A DNA stretch of 64,000 nt, from assembly GCF_001048695.1 (NCBI RefSeq), contig NZ_CVRB01000001.1, positions 1,240,001 to 1,304,000 on the forward strand. Reading direction: 5' to 3'. Below the pieces are notes generated by a model. That model had not been told where the DNA came from. It did not search any database and saw only the letters and a list, made by a program, of their open reading frames with translations. The translations under genes and the position numbers were made by a program. Positions 8,261 to 18,136 of the stretch are shown here, piece by piece; position 1 is the first letter of the stretch; the number at the start of each line of letters is the position of its first letter. Origin of the DNA: Neobacillus massiliamazoniensis (lineage in GTDB: Bacteria > Bacillota > Bacilli > Bacillales > Cytobacillaceae).

Positions 8261-11200
8261 TTGGGTAGTCAACGTTTCAAGAGGTTCTATCATACTCTCT
8301 TTGCATTAATGTTAATCTTGCCAACATTTTTGACAGGAATCGTACCTCCGCTAAGTGCAAAGGCACAAGAAAATAACCCTTGGATAACCATTTCCAATGG
8401 AGGAAATGAAATTAATCAAATTGTCGATAAAGATGGTAAGAAATATGTAAGGTTTGGAACAGGCGCTGGCAATGATAATGGTGCAAAAGCGGCTATTTTC
8501 CAAGAAAAAGATGCAGCAGCAAAACAATCCGGCACAATGGAGTATACCTTTATTCCGGAAACGGCAGGTGCAACCACTAGATTTGGTTTCTATCCTCACT
8601 ATAAAGACCCTAATAACTTTGTGTTTGTAGGCTATGACTTAAGTGGCTGGTTCTACGAATACAAATATCAAGGTAATGGTGAATGGCTGCAGAATAGACC
8701 AAAAGTTGCATTACCGGATATGGGAACTGAACATACCATTAAGATTGAATATGACCAAACCCATCTCAGTGTGACATTAGACGGAAAAGATTTATTTGGT
8801 CAGGTTACCTTATCTGATAAAGTCAATAATCTGTTTGATGGAAAGGAAGCAGTTAAGCTTGGCCAATATGGTAATGAAAACAGCCAAGTGTTAATTGAAA
8901 TGAAGAACACTTCTGTGGAACCGCCAGTAGATCCTCCAGTAGATCCGGGTACCCCAAGCGGCGTGGACATTACGAATTCTTCCTTGAAAGATGGTGATTT
9001 TAGCATTCTATCAGGGAATGGAACTGTAACATATAATGCCGATGGTTCCGCAACATTCAACGTTACTTCTACGGCAAAGAATCGTATTGTCTACAATGCG
9101 CCAAAAATAAAAAATGGAGTTTTTGAAGCAGATATTACCCCTAGTACGGACAGCATGAATCGTTTTGGTTTACTTTACCGTGTTCAAGATGCATCTGCAT
9201 ACACATATGTTGGAACAGGTGACACAAATAATCAGTATTTTGGGGAGATTTTTGGACCTAAAAATACTTGGACATCCATGACAACGGGTAAAGCGTTACA
9301 GGCCAATAAAACGTACCATTTAAGTGTTAAGGTTATTGATGATTCGGCAACTTTGTATATTGATGGAGAGAAGATCACTTCCTGGACGCTTTCAGGCGGC
9401 GTTGACCAAGCAGGGTTATTTGGATTTGAAAAGAGCCGTGGTGCAGCGAGTATTAAAATTGCCAACATCAAAATAAAAGAAATCGTTCCGCCAAAAGCGC
9501 CGGATACTCCGCCGGTATTGGATTCATTAAAATCCAACTACATGGATGTTACAATCGACCAAGTATTCCCGCGTGTCGTTCAATACAAAGTGGGCAATAA
9601 AGTCATGCTTGGGCAGGAAACACCGGTTTATGGTTTGAAGGTAAATGGTCTTCTTTACTACCCAAATGTTACATTTAAAAAGATTAGCAGTAGCGAAGCA
9701 GAGTATACGCTTAAAGTTGTCGATGCATTAGAAAAACTGAATGCTACTTTCAAAGTTTCATTGAAAGTGAATGACAACAAGGTCATTTATAGTTTTGATC
9801 AAGTTTCCAATGCGGATTCAGCGAAAATTGAGACAGTTGAATTTGCAGATATGAATTTTATCTCTGTCAACTCGAGCCAGCTAAATGCAAAGGCTAGATT
9901 TGCCAATCTTAGCAGCAATACAACCAAACCCGGTGATGTTGATGTAACAGTCGATAACAATATGGGTAATGTCGGATCTAAAGCCAATTATTATGTTGGG
10001 TTCCTGTCAAATAATGAATTGAGTGCCGGAGTATGGTCCAGTTCAGAAGTTAATGGTTACGGTAACTTGATTGCAAGCCGTTACCAAAATAAAGATGGGG
10101 CGAAGGCATTAGGAATTGGTTCAAACGCCCTCTATTATCAAAGAGATTTCATGCCAAACCCGCAATTCTCTAAACCAACAATTAAAGTGGCTATTGCTGA
10201 AGATTTGAATAATGACCAACAAGTGGACTGGCAGGATGGAGCAATCGCTTATCGTGACATTATGCAGCCTATTAAAGGTTCAGAAAATGTGAACAATCTG
10301 GTCGGCTACCGCATTTCCATGAATTTTGGTTCTCAAGTACAGCAGCCATTCTTAAAAACATTGGATAATGTTAAAAAGGTAGCGCTTGCTACGGATGGAT
10401 TAGGACAATCTGTCCTGTTAAAAGGATACGCAAACGAAGGGCATGACAGTGCACACCCTGACTATGGTAATGTAGGTGAGCGAATGGGCGGCGAAATGGA
10501 TTTAAATACCCTGATTAATGAAGGGCACAAGTATAATACAGAATTTGGTGTCCATATCAATGCCCAAGAAGCTTATCCGGAAGCTAAAGCTTTTAATGAA
10601 GACTTGATCGAAGGTCCAAACTCTAAAGGCTGGGGATGGCTAGATCAGTCATATGTAATTAATAAAATAAAAGATTTGGCTTCAGGAACGCGTGCAGCAA
10701 GACTTGATCAATTGAAAAAAGCAGCTCCCGGTCTTGATTTCATTTATTTAGATGTATGGTATCAAGATCAATGGGAATCTGACAGAATAGCAGAGCAGTT
10801 GATGGATAGAGGCTGGAGAGTATCGACTGAGTTTGGTACGTCAATGGCAAACTATTCAACATGGCAGCACTGGGCAACCGATAAGAACTACGGAGGAGCG
10901 GCAAGCAAAGGAATCAACTCGGAAGTTCTTCGTTTCATTGAAAACCACGAGAGAGATTCTTGGGTATTAAATAATCCGGCATTTGGCGGCACTGCCGACA
11001 ATCCATTGCTTGGCGGATTTGAACTAGCCGGTTTTGAAGGATGGCAATCGGATAAGAATTTTGATAACTTTATTCGAACTACATTCGATACAAACCTGCC
11101 GACTAAATTCTTGCAAAAGTATTATGTAACAAATTGGACGGATGTCGCTGGTGACAAAACCAAGACAAACGTGGAAAAAGAAATTAAATTAAAGGATCCG

Positions 11201-12898
11201 AGCAATGGCGATGTTGTCGTTGTAACTAGAAAGGATAACTCCAGAGAACATGTCATTACACTTAATGGAAATAAAATACTTGATGGACATGCTTATCTGA
11301 TTCCATGGGTAGAGCAAGATTTTAAAAATCCAACACCTGATTCGAAAAAGCTTTATCATTGGAACTTAACTGGCGGCACCACCACTTGGACACTTCCAAA
11401 TGAATACGCAGGTGCATCTAAGGTTTATGTATACAAGTTAACAGATCAAGGCCGAAAAGACATGAAGGAAGTTAAAGTCGTTAATAATCAAGTGACATTA
11501 ACAGCTGATGCAGCAACTCCATATGTTGTTGTACCTGTTCAAAATAACAGTTTGAAAATTACAGATTGGAGCAAGGGTAACCATGTCTATGACTCCGGAT
11601 TCAATTCAGGTACAGTAAAGGATCAAAATACTGCTGTTTCTGGTGATTCTAAGGCAGTAAATGTCATAAGAACAAGCCAAACCGACAGTTCCCGCAATTT
11701 AAGCAGCGGAGACTACTACTTAAATATCGACAGCCCGTCACATAAGACAAAGGTCACTCGTACCCTCACTGATTTAGTGCCGGGTAAAGACTATGTAGCG
11801 GAGGTATATGTTGAAAATAACAGTGATGTAAAGGCGTCAATTTCCGTTACTGGCGGCACAAAAGACGTCAGCAATTACACGCTGCGCACCCTACAAAAGA
11901 ACTATGTAAAAGCAGATTCACACGCTTCTAACGATGGTTACAACAGTAAAATGCAAATCATGCAGGTGAGCTTTACGGCTAAATCTGATAAAGCTAAATT
12001 AACACTTAGCCGTGAGGCGGGAGAAGGGAATACTAAATTTGATGACATTCGGATCGTTCAAAAGACCGTAAACAATTTTGTCTCACCAAAAGTGTTTGTT
12101 CAGGATTTTGAATCTGTCGTACAAGGAATTTACCCATTCGTAATTGGAAACACAGAAGGTGTGGAAGATAACAGGATCCATTTGTCTGAAAAACACGCTC
12201 CATATACCCAAAAAGGATGGGCAGGCAAAAAGCTGGTGGATGATGTCATCGATGGAAACTGGTCCGTTAAAGTAAATACCGGAGAGCCTGGTTTACTTTA
12301 TCGTACCATTCCTCAAAATTTCCATTTTGAACCTGGAAAAACGTATAAAGTATCCTTTGATTATCAAACAACTGACAATGCGTATCGCTTCATTTCTGGG
12401 GATCAAGCGATTGATGTTCAGGATATTGCTGATGTAAAAGGATTAAGTGTGAATCAAACTCTTTCTACATCAACTGATACAAAAACGGCAGAGTTTACAG
12501 TTAAAGGTTCTGATAATGGTCAAACCTATATTGGAATCTTTAGTGATGGCACTGATTTAAATGGAGATACCGGTGCGGGGACATTTATTTTGGACAATCT
12601 CCGTATTGAGGAAATGACTCCAAGTCTGACCGTTAAGAACGCAACTATATTAACAGGGAATGCATTGGATTTAACATCGCTGATCACTGAAGCGAAAGAC
12701 TCCAAAGGAAATGATGTAACAAGTGCTGTTGTCATTGATAATGGAGGCTTTGATGCCAATAAGCCTGGCACATACACGATTACCTTCACACTAAAAGTGG
12801 ATGGATTTAATCCTGTCGTGCAAACTGCTTCTGTGAAAGTAAAAGGAAACAAGATGAACAAAAACCCTTTTAGCAGTCGGGACAATGATGATGATTAG
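8261..12898 (+). CDS. Secreted GH101 endo-alpha-N-acetylgalactosaminidase
   Basis: 1545-aa extracellular enzyme. GH101 enzymes release core-1 Gal-beta-1,3-GalNAc from Ser/Thr of mucin-type glycoproteins. It has a signal peptide (about 1-36, cleavage near AKA-QEN), then two LamG/concanavalin-like domains (about 40-215 and 235-415) joined by a PPVDPPVDPG linker, then the GH101 beta-domain and barrel. Asp831 (IYLDVWY) is the likely nucleophile and Glu857 (VSTEFG) the likely acid/base. Downstream family blocks STWQHWATDKNYGG, PLLGGFELAGFEGWQ and GVEDNRIHLSEKHAPYTQKG are very well conserved, followed by galactose-binding-like domains and a C-terminal Ig-like domain. There is no LPXTG or SLH anchor, so it is probably released. 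It starts at TTG8261 after AGAGGAGGAG. Confidence 0.95.
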   Translation: MGSQRFKRFYHTLFALMLILPTFLTGIVPPLSAKAQENNPWITISNGGNEINQIVDKDGKKYVRFGTGAGNDNGAKAAIFQEKDAAAKQSGTMEYTFIPETAGATTRFGFYPHYKDPNNFVFVGYDLSGWFYEYKYQGNGEWLQNRPKVALPDMGTEHTIKIEYDQTHLSVTLDGKDLFGQVTLSDKVNNLFDGKEAVKLGQYGNENSQVLIEMKNTSVEPPVDPPVDPGTPSGVDITNSSLKDGDFSILSGNGTVTYNADGSATFNVTSTAKNRIVYNAPKIKNGVFEADITPSTDSMNRFGLLYRVQDASAYTYVGTGDTNNQYFGEIFGPKNTWTSMTTGKALQANKTYHLSVKVIDDSATLYIDGEKITSWTLSGGVDQAGLFGFEKSRGAASIKIANIKIKEIVPPKAPDTPPVLDSLKSNYMDVTIDQVFPRVVQYKVGNKVMLGQETPVYGLKVNGLLYYPNVTFKKISSSEAEYTLKVVDALEKLNATFKVSLKVNDNKVIYSFDQVSNADSAKIETVEFADMNFISVNSSQLNAKARFANLSSNTTKPGDVDVTVDNNMGNVGSKANYYVGFLSNNELSAGVWSSSEVNGYGNLIASRYQNKDGAKALGIGSNALYYQRDFMPNPQFSKPTIKVAIAEDLNNDQQVDWQDGAIAYRDIMQPIKGSENVNNLVGYRISMNFGSQVQQPFLKTLDNVKKVALATDGLGQSVLLKGYANEGHDSAHPDYGNVGERMGGEMDLNTLINEGHKYNTEFGVHINAQEAYPEAKAFNEDLIEGPNSKGWGWLDQSYVINKIKDLASGTRAARLDQLKKAAPGLDFIYLDVWYQDQWESDRIAEQLMDRGWRVSTEFGTSMANYSTWQHWATDKNYGGAASKGINSEVLRFIENHERDSWVLNNPAFGGTADNPLLGGFELAGFEGWQSDKNFDNFIRTTFDTNLPTKFLQKYYVTNWTDVAGDKTKTNVEKEIKLKDPSNGDVVVVTRKDNSREHVITLNGNKILDGHAYLIPWVEQDFKNPTPDSKKLYHWNLTGGTTTWTLPNEYAGASKVYVYKLTDQGRKDMKEVKVVNNQVTLTADAATPYVVVPVQNNSLKITDWSKGNHVYDSGFNSGTVKDQNTAVSGDSKAVNVIRTSQTDSSRNLSSGDYYLNIDSPSHKTKVTRTLTDLVPGKDYVAEVYVENNSDVKASISVTGGTKDVSNYTLRTLQKNYVKADSHASNDGYNSKMQIMQVSFTAKSDKAKLTLSREAGEGNTKFDDIRIVQKTVNNFVSPKVFVQDFESVVQGIYPFVIGNTEGVEDNRIHLSEKHAPYTQKGWAGKKLVDDVIDGNWSVKVNTGEPGLLYRTIPQNFHFEPGKTYKVSFDYQTTDNAYRFISGDQAIDVQDIADVKGLSVNQTLSTSTDTKTAEFTVKGSDNGQTYIGIFSDGTDLNGDTGAGTFILDNLRIEEMTPSLTVKNATILTGNALDLTSLITEAKDSKGNDVTSAVVIDNGGFDANKPGTYTITFTLKVDGFNPVVQTASVKVKGNKMNKNPFSSRDNDDD

Positions 12899-12935
12899 AA
12901 GAAAACTTAAAGCTTAATGATTTTTATACAATAGT

Positions 12936-12990
12936 AAACTCCCGAAAACTGCAGCGTTGATTCAGTTTTCGGGTAGTTTCCTATTTTTAA
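12936..12990 (+). terminator. Terminator of the GH101 gene
   Basis: Perfect 11-bp stem CCCGAAAACTG / CAGTTTTCGGG with an 11-base loop, then a T-rich tract. It shows that GH101 is a single-gene transcript. Confidence 0.8.
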
Positions 12991-13048
12991 AGACTCCTCC
13001 TCTTGGTTTACCGTTTTTCCACTTGATTCAGATGTTGCTATAAAACAT

Positions 13049-13099
13049 CTATAAAATAAATCCAACTGATGTACCGTAAGATCCTATTGTCATTTCCAT
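13049..13099 (-). CDS. Possible 16-aa micro-ORF
   Basis: In the 540-bp gap between GH101 and GH35, the minus strand has AAAAGGAGG nine bases before ATG. It begins a 16-residue peptide (MEMTIGSYGTSVGFIL) that ends in TAG. The ribosome binding site is as good as any in the window, but the peptide matches nothing I recognise, and it could be a gene relic. The rest of the gap (13120-13442) holds only AT-rich sequence and the GH35 promoter region. Confidence 0.3.
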   Translation of the reverse strand: MEMTIGSYGTSVGFIL

Positions 13100-13442
13100 C
13101 TGTCTGTTCCTCCTTTTGATTTTGATCCATTTAAACTCAAAAGATGAAAGAAATGTATATTTTTATTATTTTATAGGCTATTTTTTTCTGGACTTTTACA
13201 TTAGGATTTACGCTTTTCGAAAATATATGTGGAGCATCCTTTTCATATGGTTAATACTAGGGCGGTCTATGACATTTGGGGATTAGATGGAAAGGGTGGT
13301 AATACAGCGAACTTGGACCTTTAGTAGTTTATATGATCATAGATTATTTTGACCTGATTGGATAATGAAGTTATTTGCGTAAACGAGTATTTCTACTGTA
13401 ACGAGTGAGGATCACAACCGTATTTTAAAAGGGGGTGTTTAA

Positions 13443-15986
13443 ATGATTACATATGATCGAAAAAGCTGGAAAATTAATCATCAAAGAATCTTTGTTCTCT
13501 CTGCTGCAATTCATTATTTCCGTCTGCCAAGAGCAGAGTGGAATGAGGTGTTAGAGAAGGCGAAAGCGGGCGGCTGTAATACAGTTGAAACTTATATTCC
13601 TTGGAATTTTCATGAAATGAATGAAGGAGAATGGGATTTTAGCGGCGATAAAGATTTGGCTCATTTTTTACAATTATGTGCTGAAAAAAATCTCTATGTG
13701 ATTGCTAGGCCTGGTCCCTATATTTGTGCCGAATGGGACTTTGGCGGGTTTCCATGGTGGCTTTCTACAAAAGAAGGCATCAAGTATCGCTCGGCAGACC
13801 CTGTCTTCTTACATTATGTTGATCAATATTTTGATCAGGTAATACCGATGATTCGGGAATATCAATTGACGAATAACGGCACTGTCATTATGGTTCAGGT
13901 GGAAAATGAATTCCAGGCGTACGGAAAGCCTGATAAAAAGTATATGGAATATTTGCGGGACGGCATGCATGCCAGAGGAATTGAAGTACCGCTTGTTACT
14001 TGTTATGGTGCGGTAGAAGGGGCTGTGGAGTTTCTCAATTTTTGGTCGCATTCCGGGCATGCGGCAAAGGTTTTGGATGAACGTTTTTATGACCAGCCAA
14101 AAGGGGTTATGGAATTTTGGATTGGCTGGTTTGAACAATGGGGAGGCAATAAAGCCGATCAAAAAACACCACATCAGCTTGAATACGAATGTTTTCAGCT
14201 TTTAAGCAATGGGTTTACGGTAATCAATTACTATATGTATTTTGGTGGAACCAATTTTGATCACTGGGCCGGAAGAACAGTAGGTGAACAGACTTTTATA
14301 ACGACATCCTATGATTATGATGCTGCGCTTAATGAATACTTGCAACCGACCGAAAAATATTCCGTGCTATCGCGGTTCCATTCTTTTGTAAAATGGCTGG
14401 AACCCCTTCTCACTGAATCAGATCAGCTCAACGTAAACATGACGCTGCCAAGCAATGTAACAGCCAACAGAATTGTCAGCCCGGACGGGGAAATCCTCTT
14501 TATTAAGAATGGTAGAAATGAACGTGTTCAAGCCCTTCTTACCTATGAAGGACAGAGTATTCCATATACAGTGGAAGCTCACTCAATCCTTCCGGTTGTC
14601 CGCAATGTCAATATAGGCGAGCTTTTTACAATAAAAATGCTAACAGCCTATACAACAGGATTCAACACAGAAGAAGCCGTGATTTATCATGAAACCGGGC
14701 AGCGGTCTTCGTTCATGGTTAAGCTTCATAAAGAGGCTACTATTGTTTGCCCGCTTCCTAACCGATATCAATTCCTTGGTAACAATACTTATCATTTTCA
14801 TCTTTTCCATGGGAATGAGCTGCAATCCATTCAGCTGGAATTTAAGGATGGAACGGTCTATATGATACAAATTGCTGACAAACAGACATTGGATCACGAA
14901 GCGGCACATCATAAAATGAAAGTGCACTCGGAATCACTTAAATGGGAAACAGCAGATGAAAATTTGGACTTTTTGCAGGGCAATGTAAAAGTGACCAGGA
15001 AACCGCTTGATTTTAGTTCTTTTGGCCAGTTTAGCGGTTACCTGGGTTATGAAAGTGAGTTTTATTTCGGGCAAACAGGAGTAAAAACGATTGTATTTCC
15101 AAGAATAGAGGACCCTGTTACTGTACATTACAATGGCAAATTTATTGGGAAACTAGATAAATTGGGAGCTGATTCGCTTGAGGTTCCTGTCATAAAAGGA
15201 ATTAATAAACTTACGTGTCTTGTTCAAAATATGGGCAGATATAATTATTCTCAGGCAATGGGTGAACCGAAGGGAATAAGTGAAGCTCCTGCATTGAATG
15301 GAAAGCATTTCTCATTATTGGGAGAATGGCAGGTAGAAGGTACTGGCCGAAAGCATCATTTATCGCAAATTCCAAAAATCGAAGGGCGAATTGCTTTTTT
15401 ACGAAGCTTCACGAATACTGACTATAACCGGGCGATGTTAGTGGGAGAAGGTGTTTCCCGCGTCAAGGTCAATGGGAAGCCTGTGAAAATAGTCATGGAA
15501 AATCAAACTGCCTGGTCAAGAGAATGTGCGGTTTTCGGGGTAGCAGATCTCAGCGATACGTTAATGAATGGTGAGAATGTCTTAGATTTAGATGTGCAGA
15601 ATGTATCCAGTATACGCCGTTTTGATCTATATTTGTTTCATGAACATGAGCAAATTTTCGATTGGAAAATGAAATCATGCGCACAGCTTGATGAGAAAAA
15701 GGATTGGACGATTTTTAGCAAAGAGAGCACTAAAACGGTTTTTCCGCGCTGGTATCGAAGTCACTTTTCGTGGTCACATGATGACGGATCGGTCATAAAG
15801 GTTCGTTTCAACAATATGAGCAAGGGCTGCTTTTGGGTCAATGGCCAATGTCTGGGCCGATACTGGAACATAGGGCCGCAGGAAGATTATAAAATCCCTG
15901 CTTCCATTTTAAGAGAACGCAATGAACTCATTATTTTTGATGAAGAGGGCTTTTTGCCTGATAAAGTAACGATTCATTCCTTTTAA
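13443..15986 (+). CDS. GH35 beta-galactosidase, cytoplasmic
   Basis: 847-aa retaining beta-galactosidase without a signal peptide. The TIM barrel (about 1-330) shows GGCNTVETYIPWNFHE and RPGPYICAEWDFGGFPWWL. The acid/base is Glu156 in VQVENEFQAYG and the nucleophile Glu224 in GVMEFWIGWF. The C-terminal part has jelly-roll galactose-binding-like domains ending in CFWVNGQCLGRYWNIGPQ. It is longer than simple bacterial GH35 enzymes (about 590 aa). Bacterial GH35 members often prefer beta-1,3-linked galactose, which suits galacto-N-biose; specificity is inferred. It starts at ATG13443 after AAGGGGGTG and is transcribed alone, followed by the gntR promoter. Confidence 0.93.
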   Translation: MITYDRKSWKINHQRIFVLSAAIHYFRLPRAEWNEVLEKAKAGGCNTVETYIPWNFHEMNEGEWDFSGDKDLAHFLQLCAEKNLYVIARPGPYICAEWDFGGFPWWLSTKEGIKYRSADPVFLHYVDQYFDQVIPMIREYQLTNNGTVIMVQVENEFQAYGKPDKKYMEYLRDGMHARGIEVPLVTCYGAVEGAVEFLNFWSHSGHAAKVLDERFYDQPKGVMEFWIGWFEQWGGNKADQKTPHQLEYECFQLLSNGFTVINYYMYFGGTNFDHWAGRTVGEQTFITTSYDYDAALNEYLQPTEKYSVLSRFHSFVKWLEPLLTESDQLNVNMTLPSNVTANRIVSPDGEILFIKNGRNERVQALLTYEGQSIPYTVEAHSILPVVRNVNIGELFTIKMLTAYTTGFNTEEAVIYHETGQRSSFMVKLHKEATIVCPLPNRYQFLGNNTYHFHLFHGNELQSIQLEFKDGTVYMIQIADKQTLDHEAAHHKMKVHSESLKWETADENLDFLQGNVKVTRKPLDFSSFGQFSGYLGYESEFYFGQTGVKTIVFPRIEDPVTVHYNGKFIGKLDKLGADSLEVPVIKGINKLTCLVQNMGRYNYSQAMGEPKGISEAPALNGKHFSLLGEWQVEGTGRKHHLSQIPKIEGRIAFLRSFTNTDYNRAMLVGEGVSRVKVNGKPVKIVMENQTAWSRECAVFGVADLSDTLMNGENVLDLDVQNVSSIRRFDLYLFHEHEQIFDWKMKSCAQLDEKKDWTIFSKESTKTVFPRWYRSHFSWSHDDGSVIKVRFNNMSKGCFWVNGQCLGRYWNIGPQEDYKIPASILRERNELIIFDEEGFLPDKVTIHSF

Positions 15987-16034
15987 ATAGAGTAGATAAA
16001 TAGGATATAGAGGGTATTCTAGTTAAAAACTATC

Positions 16035-16070
16035 TTGTTGGGTTGAACGTACAAGTAAAGCTGATATACT
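16035..16070 (+). promoter_or_regulatory. Promoter of gntR-type gene with operator over the -35 box
   Basis: TTGAAC (16043-16048), 16-bp spacer and TATACT (16065-16070) form a sigma-A promoter. A partly palindromic sequence TTGTTGGG-TTGA-ACGTACAA (16035-16054) covers the -35 box. The same arrangement recurs at 22767-22802 before the GalNAc operon, pointing to one common regulator, most simply the GntR protein encoded here. Confidence 0.6.
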
Positions 16071-16112
16071 TTAAACTAAGAATTAAGTTTGGTTTGGAGG
16101 AAGTTTTATCAA

Positions 16113-16844
16113 ATGAAACCATTACAGCAAAATAGCGTGATCCCTCTTTATCACCAATTAATGGAGAGGCTCAAGGAATCGATTGAAAAAGAAAATTGGA
16201 AGCCAGGCGACAAAATTCCATCGGAAAATCAGTTAATGGACGAATTTGGCGTCAGCCGTAACACCGCAAAAAAGGCAATTGAGGAGCTGGTACAAGAAGG
16301 GATTCTTTACCGAATCCAAGGAAAAGGAACCTTTGTGGCAAAACCAAAATTGCAGCAGTCATTAATGGGTTTTTACAGCTTTAGCAAAGTATTAAAAGAA
16401 AACGGATTAAATCCAAAGGACATCATTTTGAAAATAGAAGAAGTAAAACCCTCTAAAAAAATTATAGATGCACTTCAGTTAGATGAGAACGAAAATGTTA
16501 TTGAAGTGAAACGCCTTCGTTGTGCCAATAATGAGCCTTATATTTTAGAATCATCTTTCATTCCCAAAAGTGTTGTTACCGACATGGAACAACTAAAAAA
16601 AGTGGGTGAAATTTCATTATATGATTTATTCGCACGGCAATTTAATGTCGTAGTATCCAAGGCGAAAGAAGCTTTTGAACCTGTACTTATACGTGCTGAT
16701 GAAAGTGGATATCTGCAAACGAAAGAAGGCCGTCCGGCATTATTGCTTGAACGTATTGCCTATGATGCTGCAGAACGCCCTGTTGAATTTTGCATATCGA
16801 TTGTCCGTGGTGATCGGTGCCGCTTTTATACGGAACTTACGTAA
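16113..16844 (+). CDS. GntR/HutC family transcriptional regulator
   Basis: 243-aa repressor-type protein. The N-terminal winged helix (about 10-75) has PLYHQLMERLKESI, KIPSENQLMDEFGVSRNTAKKA and YRIQGKGTFVAKP. The C-terminal UTRA effector domain (about 90-243) binds a small ligand, often an amino-sugar phosphate. YvoA/NagR and AgaR-type regulators of amino-sugar genes belong to this group. ATG16113 fits GGAGG at 16096; a frame extension to 16089 has no ribosome binding site. The shared operator at 16035 and 22767 suggests autoregulation and control of the GalNAc operon (inference). Confidence 0.9.
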   Translation: MKPLQQNSVIPLYHQLMERLKESIEKENWKPGDKIPSENQLMDEFGVSRNTAKKAIEELVQEGILYRIQGKGTFVAKPKLQQSLMGFYSFSKVLKENGLNPKDIILKIEEVKPSKKIIDALQLDENENVIEVKRLRCANNEPYILESSFIPKSVVTDMEQLKKVGEISLYDLFARQFNVVVSKAKEAFEPVLIRADESGYLQTKEGRPALLLERIAYDAAERPVEFCISIVRGDRCRFYTELT

Positions 16845-16849
16845 TTTTT

Positions 16850-16876
16850 GACTCATAGAGTTTGTCTATGGGTTTT
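16850..16876 (+). terminator. Weak terminator hairpin after the gntR-type gene
   Basis: CTCATAGAG...CTATGGGTTTT forms a short stem with a T-tract. A close relative, better paired, lies at 22821-22849. Confidence 0.5.
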
Positions 16877-16890
16877 GATCACAATTAACA

Positions 16891-16904
16891 TATACCAACA
16901 ACCC
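16891..16904 (+). repeat. 14-bp repeat TATACCAACAACCC, copy 1
   Basis: Identical to 22863-22876, and in both places it follows a CTCATAGA hairpin. It may be a regulator site near the LacI-family promoter, or part of a duplicated segment. Confidence 0.5.
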
Positions 16905-16924
16905 GTTGATGGGTAATATATTCG

Positions 16925-16954
16925 TTGACAGAAAATTATCAATGGTGCTATAGT
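16925..16954 (+). promoter_or_regulatory. Sigma-A promoter of the LacI-family gene
   Basis: Consensus TTGACA at 16925-16930, 18-bp spacer, TATAGT at 16949-16954. Confidence 0.6.
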
Positions 16955-17008
16955 TAAGATAATTTAATTGATAAATGTGGTAGGTAAAAGTTTTGAGGTG
17001 TATTGGTA

Positions 17009-18049
17009 GTGGCAAGATTAAAAGATATTGCTGAATATGTAGGCGTTTCCATCTCAACAGTATCAAGGGTTATTCAAAATGACCAAACGCGAAATGTGAA
17101 TCAGGAAACGAAAAATAAAATATGGCAAGCTGTTAAGGAGTTAGGCTACATCCCAAACCAGCATGCCCGTAATTTAGTGAATAATAAGCAAACGAAAACA
17201 AGAACAATGAAAATTGGCTGGGTAGCCAATCCAACAAAGGCAGAGATTAATCCTTACTTTGATAAAATCTATACAGGTATTCGTGACACTCTGACAAATC
17301 ACGATTTTACCTTAATTACAATTACCAAGGATGAGCTTGAAAATGAGACATTGCTTTTAAAGACAATTCATGATTTAGGGATTGAAGGGCTAATTCTCAT
17401 TGACAGAATTGATGATAGTCTCATTGAATATATTCAGCAAACGGTTCCTCTTGTAGGATTGGATTTTTTCTATACAGACAAAAATATAGCTGTTGTTGAT
17501 TATAACCGTGAGGCAGCGATTAAAATGGTAGTTCAGCATTTAATCTCCCAAGGCCATTATGAAATTGGATTTATTGGGGGAGGTATTAATGAAACTTTTG
17601 AAGACTTGCATGCTGAGAATCGGTTTAAAGGCTATCAATCAGCTATGAAAGAAGCAGGGCTTTCCATCCGGCCTGAATGGGTCATCAATACAAAGTGGAG
17701 AATGGAAAGCAGTTATGAGGAAATGAATCAGCTTCTTAAAAGAGACAGAGAGCATTTGCCTACTGCCATGGTTTGTGCCAGTGACTTGATGGCTCTCGCT
17801 GCCATGAGGGCTGTGATTGAAAATAATCTCAGAATTCCAGAGGACATTGTCTTTTTTGGAGTGGATAATCTTGAGATGAGTAAATATTCATCGCCGCCGT
17901 TATCAACGGTTGAAATTCCGAAATATGAAATGGGAAAAATGGCAGCAAAAACCATTATGGATATGGTGGAGGAAAAAATTACTCTTCCGGTTAAGCTTAT
18001 TTTACCGTTTGAATTAGTCATTCGGGAATCATCAAAAAAACGAACCTAA
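17009..18049 (+). CDS. LacI/GalR family transcriptional regulator
   Basis: 346-aa repressor. The N-terminal helix-turn-helix (MARLKDIAEYVGVSISTVSRVI) and hinge are followed by a periplasmic-binding-protein-like sugar domain (about 65-340) with DFFYTDKNIAVVDYNREAA, HYEIGFIGG and FFGVDNLEMSKYSSPPLSTVE. The latter resembles the GalR/EbgR branch, in keeping with a galactoside ligand. GTG17009 is chosen over TTG17003 because GAGGTG ends at 17000. It sits just before the oxidoreductase and second transporter, its likely targets. Confidence 0.9.
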   Translation: MARLKDIAEYVGVSISTVSRVIQNDQTRNVNQETKNKIWQAVKELGYIPNQHARNLVNNKQTKTRTMKIGWVANPTKAEINPYFDKIYTGIRDTLTNHDFTLITITKDELENETLLLKTIHDLGIEGLILIDRIDDSLIEYIQQTVPLVGLDFFYTDKNIAVVDYNREAAIKMVVQHLISQGHYEIGFIGGGINETFEDLHAENRFKGYQSAMKEAGLSIRPEWVINTKWRMESSYEEMNQLLKRDREHLPTAMVCASDLMALAAMRAVIENNLRIPEDIVFFGVDNLEMSKYSSPPLSTVEIPKYEMGKMAAKTIMDMVEEKITLPVKLILPFELVIRESSKKRT

Positions 18050-18064
18050 GCGGTTCCTTTTTTA
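18035..18064 (+). terminator. Terminator after the LacI-family gene
   Basis: An A-run with GAACC, a short loop, then GGTTC with a T-run. The hairpin is short but A/T-flanked. Confidence 0.6.
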
Positions 18065-18072
18065 TCAGCTGT

Positions 18073-18087
18073 TGGAAAACGTTTGGA
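18073..18087 (+). promoter_or_regulatory. LacI-type operator or degenerate cre
   Basis: GGAAAACGTTTGG has the CG-centred partial palindrome AAACGTTT typical of LacI-family operators. It lies about 50 bp before the oxidoreductase gene. It departs from cre at the outer bases, so it may be the site of the adjacent LacI regulator. Confidence 0.4.
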
Positions 18088-18136
18088 TAAAATCAGGAAA
18101 ATTTTCCGATTGAGAAAAATGAGAGGAGAAATGTAG

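Noticed and set aside
8351..12885. Minus-strand frames within GH101
   Set aside because: Antisense shadows; the plus-strand protein is conserved throughout.
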